From: Poteriospumella lacustris
Taxonomy: Eukaryota > Sar > Chrysophyceae > Chromulinales > Dinobryaceae
NCBI GenBank assembly: GCA_008000375.1
Contig: SMOI01000123.1
Coordinates: 1 to 64,000, forward strand
Direction: 5' to 3'
Length of the DNA stretch: 64,000 nt
Below are positions 51,795 to 61,035 of the stretch, in pieces (position 1 is the stretch's first letter; each line of letters opens with the position of its first letter). The notes under the pieces were generated by a model that searched no databases, was not told the origin of the DNA, and saw only the letters and a list, made by a program, of their open reading frames with translations. The position numbers and the translations under genes were made by a program.

Positions 51795-54700
51795 GCCGCT
51801 TCACTTGATGGCGTAGCCGCCGCCCGTGTATTTCGTGCGCGCTGACTTCGCCGCTACCAGCTGCTGGTTCTGCAGAACCGCCGGCGTTGTCCGCGAGTGC
51901 AGCGCCGGAACTTGAGGGTTACCCGCGGACGCAGCGTTGAAGTAGTTGTTGCTGCGTCCGGGTACCGCGTCCACAAACCCGCTGCCGCCATCTCCGTATT
52001 CCAGGTCCTCCAGCAGCTTCTCCTTCTTCTTCTGCGAGTAGTACTTCCGCTTCAGCTCCGTCAGCTCGCGCTGTAGCCGCTCCTGCTCGTACTTGTACTC
52101 GTTGACCTGCGCCTGGTACATGTTGAGCTCGCTTGCCATGGCCTTGAGCTGCGCGCTCTTCTTCTTCAGGTTCTGCTGGTACACCGACAGCTGCTCCGCC
52201 ACTTCGGGACCTGGCTGGCGCGCCAGAATCGCCTTCAGCTCGCTGTACAGCTTCTCCTTCTCTTGGATGATCAGGCCTTTCTCCACGACCTCCTCCGTCT
52301 TCGAGATCAGCCGCCGCTGCAGGGTCTGGATCTTCTGGATCAGCTCGAACGTCGCCGGATCCGAGCCTTCCAGCTTGCGCCACCGATGCACGTTCATCGG
52401 GTTCTCCAACTCTTCGGACAGCGCCGTCACCTTCGTCTTCTCCTGCAGCAGCTCGCGCTGATACTGCAGGATCTCGCGCTTCAACTCGTCCACCTGCGGA
52501 CCCGAGCCCTTGTTCAGCGCGTTCTCCCGCACCGAGTCTTGCAGCTTGATCTTCAGCAGCCGGATGTCTTGCATGCGCGACGCATACGCTGCCTCGCCCT
52601 TGCTCAATGCGCTCTGCTGGATGCGCAGCTTCTCGTACAACAGCGCCAGCTCGTCGTTGCGGCGAATCAACTGCGTGCCCAAGATATCGCGCTCGTTGAT
52701 CACCTGGTCGTACTCCTTCCGCTGCGCCAATGCCTCTTCGTCCATGCGACGCAACGTCGACGACAGGTTCTTCAGCTCCATTTCCTGCTGTCGAATCAGC
52801 TCCAAGTTGCGCTCGTTCAGCTCCTTCAGTCGCGCGACCTCGTTCTCCTTGTTCTCGCGCTGCTTCTCGGCCTTCTGCGCTTCGTAGTGCTCCTTCAGAA
52901 TCGTCTCGTCCTTCGATGCGATTTCTTCCTTCAGCTGCTCGATCTGGTGGCCCATGATCTTGAACTTCTTCCGCAGCTCGGCGATCTCGTCTTGCGCCTC
53001 CAGCAGTCCCTTCGAGTAGTGGTTGCGGTCGGCACGGACTGCCTCGTACAGTTGCTTCTGCTGCTTCAGCTTCAGCTCCTTCTCGTTCAGGTTCTTGTTC
53101 AGCTCCGAGATCTGGATGTCCTTCAGCTTCAAGTCTTCTTGCGCCGAGATGAACTGTCCACGGTGCTCCGTCACTTCGTTCGACAGACGCTCGCGGTCTT
53201 TCTCCACCTGGAAGATCGCCTGGCGCAGTCGGCCCACCTCCTGGCGGTACGAGTTCACTTCCACCTGCAGCGCCTTCGCGAGTCGCTCCTGCTCCAGCAC
53301 TCTCTCCTGCTCCTCCTTCGTGCGCGCCTCCGCTTTCTCGGTCGCGCGCATCTGGATCTCCTTCTCGTGTGCCACCTTCTCGGCCTCCTTGCTGATCTCC
53401 AACTCGTGGCGATGGGCGCCCAACAGGTCCTTCTTCAACGAGTCGATCTCCGCATGCGCCAACGCCAACGGTGTCTTCATCTCCTCCGCCATTTGTTGGT
53501 ACCGCAGCGCCGACCGGTGTTCCTTGTCCACCTTGCGCTCCAACACGTTCTTCTCCGTGTTCAGTCGGCCGATCTCGATGTGCTTCAGCTTCATCTCCTT
53601 CTCCAGGTTCTGAATCTGCGCCAGCAGCTTGCGATTGTTCGTGCCTTGGTTGTCCAGGTCCTCGCTCAACTATACACAGATCAGATCAGCACAACGCCAC
53701 CGATACGCGAAGTGGCACATCCGTCGCTTACCTTCGTGGCTCGGCTCTGTACCGCCTCGTACTCCTTTGCATTCCGATCGATCGTCTGTCGCAGCTCCAG
53801 CATCTGAAGCTCCAGCTGGTGCGTCACACCCTTTTGCTTCTCGATCTCGCGCTGCAGCTCTTCCTCGTGTCGCGCGCGGTCTTCTAGGCGGTTGCGCGCG
53901 TCCTGCAGCTCCTTTTGGGTCTTCTCGCGGCGCTTCACCTCGCGGATATTGTCACCTTCCTTCGCCGAAACACGTTCGCGCAGCTCCGCGATCACACGCA
54001 GGTTCTCCTCGCGCTCCGTCCGCAGTTCCTCCTGCACCTTGTGCTGCGCGACCAACTGGCCCTCCAACAGCACCATGGCCGACGCCTTCTCGTCCACTTG
54101 GCGCTGCAACTCTTCCTTCGCTTGGCGCAGCTCCTTCACCATGTTCTCTTGCGTCAGACTCAACCCCGCACCTTTCTCCACCAGCTTGCTGAGGTTCACC
54201 ATTTCCTCTTTCAGTTGCGAGATCGTGCTCTTGGCCAGAGTCTCTTTCTCCTGCGACGCATACACCAGTTTCCATGTTTTCTCCATTTCCTTTTGCAAAT
54301 GCGTGATGGTTTTCTGGTCGTCTTGCGACAAGCGCAGTGCTGTCTTGATTTTCGCCTGGTTGTTCAGAATCTCCGCGTTCAGCTCTTTGCATTTCTTCAC
54401 CAGTCGCTTCTCCTGTTCGTGCGACTTCTTCAACGCCCGATGAAGCTTCTCGTACTCTAGACGGAACTTCTCCAAGCTCTCATCCACCATCAAGTCACTC
54501 AACACTTCTTGGAAGTCGCGTTCCAGCGCTTCGAACGCCGACGCGCTCATCTGCAAGTCATTCTCAAAGTCTTCCGCCGACGGACCGCCCTGACCCTTAC
54601 CGGTCTTGTCCACGTCCTGATCATGGCTATGATCGTCGTCCTATTGCATACCAGAGAGATATATCAGAGATGGTTGCAGCATAGCATTGTCCGTGAACAT

Positions 54701-54808
54701 CGATCTTACCATTGTGGGCCAACGAGGTGTTCCTAATGAATTTCACACGGGATGCACTGGAAAATGCTGACAGGCAATATCGACCGTATGGAGCAACAAA
54801 AGAAATGG
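51795..54808 (-). repeat. CFAP58 inverted duplication, right arm (~3.0 kb)
   Basis: It is the inverted match of 48321-51346, 12 bp shorter because of intron 2. The outer edge is at about 54808. Confidence 0.92.
51801..54712 (-). CDS. CFAP58: CFAP58, copy B
   Basis: Exons are 54712-54710 (ATG only), 54640-53732 and 53669-51801. Intron 1 is identical to copy A (69 bp). Intron 2 is 62 bp instead of 74, lacking a 6-bp TCGTTG segment and differing in the region before the acceptor. The predicted 926-residue protein is identical to copy A. Exons are unusually rich in GAG, AAG and CTG codons compared with neighbouring genes. Both copies look intact; which are expressed is unknown. Confidence 0.95.
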
Positions 54809-55216
54809 ACAATTCGTGGGCACTCGTTGGTAGATTAGAGTCACGAAAGTCAAAGCGTTTAGACTAGCTTGCTGTGAGTTTCCCACGCCGTAAACCCTGC
54901 GAGCCAAGAAGTTCAGAACCAAAACGGCAGCAGGTCAGACGAAACGGTCGCAAAAAACGCAAGCCACTTCGGCGAAGAAACGAGTTTCTCAACATGTTTT
55001 TCAACAGCGTTTCAAGTTTTGTAGCGCTGACATCATCGCACAGCGGCGGTGTTCGCCAACCGAACTTTTTGCGGTGTTTCTTTGGTCAAGAACAACCTCT
55101 TGAGAACAACGACTCACAAAGATATTTGCCCGTTTGAACATCTACTTGTTGGGGGTTTCACTCAGTTTATTGTTTCTCTTATTCGCTGTGACGTTTGTCG
55201 GCAATAGTTCGTCTCA
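54809..55216. other. Divergent spacer between CFAP58 copy B and the PAS protein
   Basis: This 410-bp head-to-head promoter region has no recognisable gene. An 87-codon frame at 54874-55137 is unremarkable. Confidence 0.4.
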
Positions 55217-56983
55217 ATGGGAGCGGCCAGCTCGATAGGGTTTGCGGGAGCAGCTCGAAAATATGCTGATTTCCAAGTCGCTTCGTTCGCCTCTCTCAGC
55301 TCCAACGAAATAGATGTGGTATTAGATAAACTTCCCTCCTTGGTTAGTCCGACTCTGCGGAAAGCAATGCTTCTGTTGGGTGCGTACGGTGCATTCCGAA
55401 AGAACTTCCTCCTCTATTTTGGTACCGGGCGCTGGGTGAATGAGTTTTTAGACAGCAATGCGAATATTCTCAATCTACTGTATCTTCACGATTCCTCAAA
55501 GACCGTGGGAGGAGCTTTTGAAGAAGAAAAGTCGTATCGTCGTCAGGGTATAACCAGTACCACGTCTTCCTTCGTGGCTGCCACCAACACCAAACTGATC
55601 GTCATGGAATTACGTACTGATGATCCAACTGGAAAACTTACGAGCCAAGGAAAAGTCCAACAAAGCTCTTCAAAGAAGAAGTGGGACGAAAGAATCGATT
55701 GGGTAAACTACGTGGAGGGCAACCAGAAGCTACTCGCCATTTTACTCGCCGTCGCATTCCCCATCTACTTACTTTCCGATGAATTCGAGTTCTGGTTGGA
55801 ATTTCGAGAAAAGGATACGGAGGAGTCCATGGAAATTAAGCGAAAAGTGGAGAAAGAGTCTGCAGAGTTTCGCAAATCTGGGACGGCGGCTGACTTCAGC
55901 CTCGATGAATTCGACAACGGCGCATCGGCGATCACTCATGAGGTTACCCTGAACCCTCATTCAGAGAAAATCATCAAATTCGTCCACCAACGTCACTCTG
56001 GACGAGGGAACTTAGCGGAGTTGGCTAATCCGCGCGCTACTGCCATGCGAAAACGTACGAAGGCCATCATTCAACGTGTTCTTGGGGAATCCAGTCCTCC
56101 TCAGATGGAATATTTGCTGTCTTCCACCGCTTGGACCCAGCAATTCATGCTCTTTTTAGATGATTTGTCCATTCCGATCGTCATTGGACGTGCCAAAGTC
56201 GCTGCGCACGGTGCAAAACGTGGTCTATTGTCACGCTTCAATCGCGAGCAGCAATACACGGTCGTGTACACCAATAAAGCCTACGAGACCTTGACGGACT
56301 ATTCACTTGCGGACGTTTACGGGTCATCCTTGTACGATTTGCTTCTGGGCAAAAGTACGCGTGTCCTTGCGCACCATTCTCTTGATAATCCCGCCTGTGT
56401 TATCGCCGAGTCGCAGGGAAAAGAACTCGACTCACACATGTCGTTCTTGCAATGGACTATTGAAACCATGAAGAAGGACAGCGACATCAGTTTCACGAGT
56501 ATGCTGCTCATGAAAGCGATCCATCACGTCGCAGCTGAGCCCTCATGTCACTTCGTTGTCGCTACGTTGTATGATTTGTCCCCGAAATCGTCCCGTCTGT
56601 CTACACAAACGACACATACACTGTCGGACACAGCAGATATCGATGAATTAGTCGATGGAATGGTGCAGGATGATGCAGATGTGATGTCAAACGATGGTGG
56701 CAATAGTGGTCGAGGTGGCGTTGGCGGTGGCGGTGGTGGTGGCGGTTCTATCACGTCCGGCTCGCTAGGAGGTCGAGGAGGTCCGCGAAGCCATACCAAC
56801 TCCGCGGTTGCGATCGCTCCTCCGAAGAACAATTCATTGATTCCCGAGCCTGTTCCAACCCATAATTCTGCCCGCGAGTCACAAGCCAACGCCTCTAGTC
56901 CTCATCTCTCCTACGCTCAATTCCATCGTGACTTGCCTATGATCGAAGATATGTTGAATCTGGTTCCACAGTTTCTCTATTAG
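55217..56983 (+). CDS. PAS/LOV-like domain protein with N-myristoylation signal
   Basis: The product is 588 residues from the ATG at 55217 (MGAASS, a plausible N-myristoylation signal). The N-terminal ~320 residues are helical with recurrent aromatic segments (FRKNFLLYFGTGRWVNEFL, LLSDEFEFWLEFREK and WTQQFMLFLDDLSIP), possibly a diverged internal repeat. A PAS domain follows at about residues 335-460: YTVVYTNKAYETLTDYSLADVYG, then the SSLYDLLLG turn, and a later FVVATLYDLS strand. It resembles LOV domains, but the photoreactive Cys of the NCRFLQ motif is absent. A Gly-rich linker (~495-520) and a conserved-looking C-terminus (LSYAQFHRDLPMIEDML) complete it. A sensory scaffold is inferred; the ligand is unknown. 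Confidence 0.75.
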   Translation: MGAASSIGFAGAARKYADFQVASFASLSSNEIDVVLDKLPSLVSPTLRKAMLLLGAYGAFRKNFLLYFGTGRWVNEFLDSNANILNLLYLHDSSKTVGGAFEEEKSYRRQGITSTTSSFVAATNTKLIVMELRTDDPTGKLTSQGKVQQSSSKKKWDERIDWVNYVEGNQKLLAILLAVAFPIYLLSDEFEFWLEFREKDTEESMEIKRKVEKESAEFRKSGTAADFSLDEFDNGASAITHEVTLNPHSEKIIKFVHQRHSGRGNLAELANPRATAMRKRTKAIIQRVLGESSPPQMEYLLSSTAWTQQFMLFLDDLSIPIVIGRAKVAAHGAKRGLLSRFNREQQYTVVYTNKAYETLTDYSLADVYGSSLYDLLLGKSTRVLAHHSLDNPACVIAESQGKELDSHMSFLQWTIETMKKDSDISFTSMLLMKAIHHVAAEPSCHFVVATLYDLSPKSSRLSTQTTHTLSDTADIDELVDGMVQDDADVMSNDGGNSGRGGVGGGGGGGGSITSGSLGGRGGPRSHTNSAVAIAPPKNNSLIPEPVPTHNSARESQANASSPHLSYAQFHRDLPMIEDMLNLVPQFLY

Positions 56984-59553
56984 AATGGCATACCGTCCAC
57001 TTCCTTCCATTTCACTCGCTTTGTGACAGGCGTGGCGTCTTCCGTGCCAGCCTGATCTACCCCCCACCCCTCTTTGCCATCCTTTGGGCTCTTCCTCTCT
57101 TTTCTTCTCCCTTGGAACGCGTTGTTGTCGCGTTACCCACGCGCTTTTGCTTCGTGTCCTACTCCTCTGTCCCCACCCGCCTTGTTTGTTCCTCCTCCAT
57201 TTGTGTCTCTATTGAATGGTTGCTAGCTGTTCGGTTGTCAATATTCGTTACGTGTGCTCCGTGTCTCCATTCATTGCCGTTCGTGTGTCACCACCCCTTC
57301 CAACCACCCTGCCCCCAGCACAGCAGTGCTTTTACATCGTTTCGTTCGTTGGATTGGTCTTGTGATGTCGTGTCGTTGTTGCGTATTGGCTTCTATGTTT
57401 ACATGGTTTGTTTCTCTGGTTCGTTTGGCAACAGTCAGCCCCTTCGTCTTGACAGATGCGTTTACCACCGCTCCACCCACCGTTGGTGTTCTTCGTTGGG
57501 TGTTTGGCTCGTGTCGTGTGTCGTACTCGTGTGAGTGTACGATGTCGTTGATTTTGGTGTTACACGTTACCTGTGGGGCAGTTTTTTGCTCGCCCTTCAT
57601 TCTTGTCTTGTCGTTGGATTCGTTTTAGTTCTCCGCTCGCTCTCGTCGCTCGCTTCTTTCCGTCGCCTCTGTGTATCACTTGCGTCTGCAGCCCCCCTCC
57701 TCCTCCAACGTGCCCATGCACCCCCCCCCCCACGGTGCATGCGCTTCATATGGGTCTCAGCTCCGTCATCTTTCCTTCTCTCGACTCGCTCGGTCTTCAG
57801 CATCAAAACTGTCTGCTATTACGCGTCCGTGTCACTCTGTGACCATGCTGCACTGCCATGCGTTGCGCCCCCATGTGTGTGGTCTCACTTGTCGTATCAG
57901 TTAGTTGTCTGCTTGTCTTTCTCGCATCCATTCGTTAGCGATGTCTTTGTACGTTGTGTCGATGTCTTTATATATCTGTTCGTTGGGTTCGATTTGTGTC
58001 AAATCACCGTGTGCGTGAATCGTTGGGATCAGCCCGGGGACGTCGTATTGAGGGCCGCTTTCTTCCCCCCCCCCTCCTCGTAGGACGTCCCACGTGTGTT
58101 GGATCAGGTCTTTCTATGTTGTACTTTCTCCATTTTGGTTTCAACGGCATTGGTCAGTCGAATAGGCCACTCATCACTTCCCCTTCTCCTTCTCCGTCTA
58201 GATACCTCTCTCCCGCTACCTCTCTCCTTCACTCTCTTTCACATAAATACCAACGAGCGAGTTCTCGTTCTCGGTTTGTGTTCTCTCGTTCTCGGCATCT
58301 CTCACATATTTTATATACATTGTCATACACGTGTTCACTCACCGGTAGTTGCTTGTTTCATTCATTCATTCATTCATTCATTCGTTCGTTCGTTCGTTCG
58401 TTTCAAAACTGAAGTTGGCCATCATCAATCGTTATCCCCATCTGATCCATTCTTTGCGACTGTCGCAGCGGCTTCTGTCGTGTGCACAGCTGCTGCGCCG
58501 TCTCACCACGTCTCTCTCTCTCTTCTCGTCTCCATCTCTTCGCTCTCTGCTCCTCTTTCCCCTCTACCCCACCTCTCTGTATTCCCCGTCGTCGTTGTGT
58601 GTGTCCGTGAACTGTACATCGCGTAGCCATAGCCTCCATACACCCTGTCTACCTCCTGTAATGGGTGCTGATGGTGGTAGTAGTGATGCACGTAAAGTTA
58701 GTTGTTCTTTGTTCTCTATTCATTCTCAGTTCTCGTGGCGTTGCACAGAGTAATCCCCCACGCACTCCCCACCCCGTGGGAGGAGTTTGGGCCGTAAATG
58801 GGCCCAATCATCCTTCCGCTTGGCGGGAGGGGGGCACTTATCTTGGTAGGCTCAGGTGCTACCTCTGTAAATCCAACTCAATTTGTTTCTTCGGGGTGTA
58901 GCGTTAGTCGTCATTGGGCAGAACCCAGTGACGAGGTAAATAGAAACAAGACAGGCGGGTATTTGGGGAGTATTCAGTATTTGAAGCAAGGCAGACGGAC
59001 GGCTGTCGGTTCCTCGTGTGGTTGTTTCAAAGACAGCGCATTGTGGCTAATAATGGGCTGTGTAACGGATTTGAGCACACGACGGCGCAGTGAAGGGTGG
59101 AAGGTGAATTGTTGCGATAAGCAACATTGTTGTATCAGTGTTTTATTTAAACTTTAACGTAAACTCAACGTAAATCAAACTATTCAACGTAACCGAGACA
59201 ATCGTCTCTTTGTCTTAATTAATTATTAATTAATTAAATTATTTATTATATATATATATATTTATATTATTCATATTCTCGCTCGTATTCAACATACATA
59301 CAGCATGTGAATCGGACTGGACGCAGCGCAGAACTAACGAAGTACTTTCTTGATCGCATGTATATGATATACTATTCCTATACATTATTTATTAATGTAC
59401 CTGGATTTCAATTTGCGATCCTGTTTCGTCTTTCGTCTCGTCGAAATGGTATTGACCCCGGGTCTAGTTTCTACAAATCAATAACAGAATCGCTCAGTGT
59501 TTTCTCTCTTTGTAGTGAACTCCACATAGCAGTGTACGAAGGGTGTCGAAGTC
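56984..59553 (+). other. Long pyrimidine-rich 3' flank and spacer
   Basis: This 2.6-kb region downstream of the PAS gene is T/C-rich on the plus strand to about 58650, with C10-C11 tracts near 57720 and 58066. It then becomes ordinary, and AT-rich at 59200-59290 (TTAATTAATTATTAATTAATTA-type). Open frames are low-complexity Ser/Cys/Leu/Phe and not credible genes. The AT-rich block probably belongs to the promoter of the 59554 gene. A CTCTTTGTAG before 59520 could be the 3' end of a 5' UTR intron. Confidence 0.5.
58357..58403. repeat. Compound tetranucleotide microsatellite (TTCA)n(TTCG)n
   Basis: About six TTCA units are followed by about five TTCG units, lying in the pyrimidine-rich spacer. 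Confidence 0.9.
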
Positions 59554-60831
59554 ATGAGTCAATTGAACGAAGTGATCAAGAACTTTCTCTTCGCAGCGTC
59601 GTTGAAGCCGGATGATACGTTGATTTCGAAAGTCGTGAGTGCAAAGCGTTTGCTTTATATCAACTTAGGTGCAGAGGTGGATCGATATCCATATTCCACC
59701 GCAGTGGCTACGGAAATCACCTGCAAGGAAATGCTCATCGCGGTTGATCGTCCCCGACTGATTCAAGCATCGGCCTCGTCGATGTCCGCGAATGGTGGTG
59801 GGAACAAAGCCAGTACTACCACGGCAGCATCCGCAACGAGTAAGAAGTACAACCCCAAGGATTACGTACAGCGGCTATACACGTTTCGCAATGTGCTGAA
59901 GAAAACGATGACGACCGACAAGCTCTTCACCTTGCTGCATCATTCGCATCATGTGCTACCCGCAGCGTTGGTCGAAAACACGCAACAATCATTATCCACG
60001 CTCTTTGAAGCCCTGGATCGCAAAGATCCCTGCGTGACCAATGCCAATGCCAACGAGACGGTGCGGACCGCGTCCTCGTCGCGTCGTCGAACGGAAGACG
60101 AAGAAACCGTGTTGACGTCGATTAGTCGTGCGGAATATTTCTGTGCCGGTATCTTTTGTGAGGCCAAACGTCGACCTGAACTAGGTGCCTTGTTGAAATT
60201 GGAACAATTGACGGAGTTAGCGGAGGTACAAGCCGATGCCTTCCGCAACGCCGCGAAGATCCTCCTGCCGCTGCTGCAGACGTACGTCTACGCCGAGACC
60301 GCCAAAGCCACCGTACCACCTCCACCTTCATCCTCTGCATCTTCATCGTCTGCGCCATCTTCCAGTACGAAACGACGTACGGTTGCCCCGGAAGAAGTCT
60401 TGGACTTCGACGACGACAACGATTCGTATGGGATCCTCGCGGTGGCCGTCGACAGCGTCGACGGTGGTGACAGCGAAACCGCTGCCACGGGGGGCGGTAG
60501 TAGAAGCAGCAGTAGCAACAACAACAACCCCTTCCCATCCGCTCCCACCATGGCAGCGTCCTCCACGTTGGGCAAACGGAACTTACAAGCGTTTTTACAG
60601 AGCGACCGGCGTCGTCATCTCGCCGACCTCGCCTTTCAACAGCAACAGCAAAAGGAGGCAGCCTCGGCGGCGGTTCGTGCACATGCATTGAAAGGAGAAG
60701 ATGATGAAGAAACCAAGCGACAACGTCAATTGCAAGAGACACAACGATGGCGGTTGTTGTACGAGATATGGCGTGAGAGTGTCACGTCGTCCTCGTCGGC
60801 GTCGGCGTCGGCGTCTGCGGTCGTCGTGTAG
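59554..60831 (+). CDS. ORC6-like origin recognition complex subunit (tentative)
   Basis: The product is 425 residues from the ATG at 59554. Two helical, cyclin-box-like stretches are visible. The first (~1-75) has VVSAKRLLYINLGAEVDRYPYSTAVATEI then AVDRPRLIQ; the second (~100-240) has YVQRLYTFRNVLKK and, after a Ser/Arg insert, SRAEYFCAGIFCEAKRRPELGALLKLEQL. The order and spacing match the two TFIIB-like folds of ORC6. The C-terminal half is low complexity (Ser/Ala/Pro, acidic, Asn/Gly), ending in a Gln/Lys/Arg helix and a Ser/Ala tail. Low-complexity inserts make it longer than animal ORC6 (~250 residues). The assignment rests on pattern similarity only. Confidence 0.5.
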   Translation: MSQLNEVIKNFLFAASLKPDDTLISKVVSAKRLLYINLGAEVDRYPYSTAVATEITCKEMLIAVDRPRLIQASASSMSANGGGNKASTTTAASATSKKYNPKDYVQRLYTFRNVLKKTMTTDKLFTLLHHSHHVLPAALVENTQQSLSTLFEALDRKDPCVTNANANETVRTASSSRRRTEDEETVLTSISRAEYFCAGIFCEAKRRPELGALLKLEQLTELAEVQADAFRNAAKILLPLLQTYVYAETAKATVPPPPSSSASSSSAPSSSTKRRTVAPEEVLDFDDDNDSYGILAVAVDSVDGGDSETAATGGGSRSSSSNNNNPFPSAPTMAASSTLGKRNLQAFLQSDRRRHLADLAFQQQQQKEAASAAVRAHALKGEDDEETKRQRQLQETQRWRLLYEIWRESVTSSSSASASASAVVV

Positions 60832-61035
60832 AGTCACTCCGCCCCATTCGCCGTCTCTCCTCGGCCCTTGTAAATAGAACCGTTTGTGCCATGTGCGTCC
60901 TATATATCAACCAGTCTCCTGTGTGTATCTATCTTATGTTATACAGTTACAGTACGGGTACGGCAGGTGTGGTCCGTCACCACCACCGCCACTGCCACCG
61001 CCACAGCCACCACCACCATCGTCGATGACCGAGCC
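60832..61035. other. Convergent spacer between the ORC6-like and AIF-like genes
   Basis: This 200-bp region contains a CACCAC/GCCACC imperfect triplet repeat (~60977-61022) directly before the stop of the AIF-like gene. There is no gene. Confidence 0.45.

Noticed and set aside
41213-54808. Inverted pairs as pure assembly or amplification artefacts
   Set aside because: The arms differ in CFAP58 intron 2, in one upstream base and in all 3' UTRs, and outer flanks are distinct. A mirrored artefact would carry the same sequence up to a single break. Not fully excluded without long reads.
57112-58753. Several 120-180-codon plus-strand frames downstream of the PAS gene
   Set aside because: Low-complexity Ser/Leu/Phe/Cys/His strings in T/C-rich DNA, including translation of the TTCA/TTCG microsatellite.
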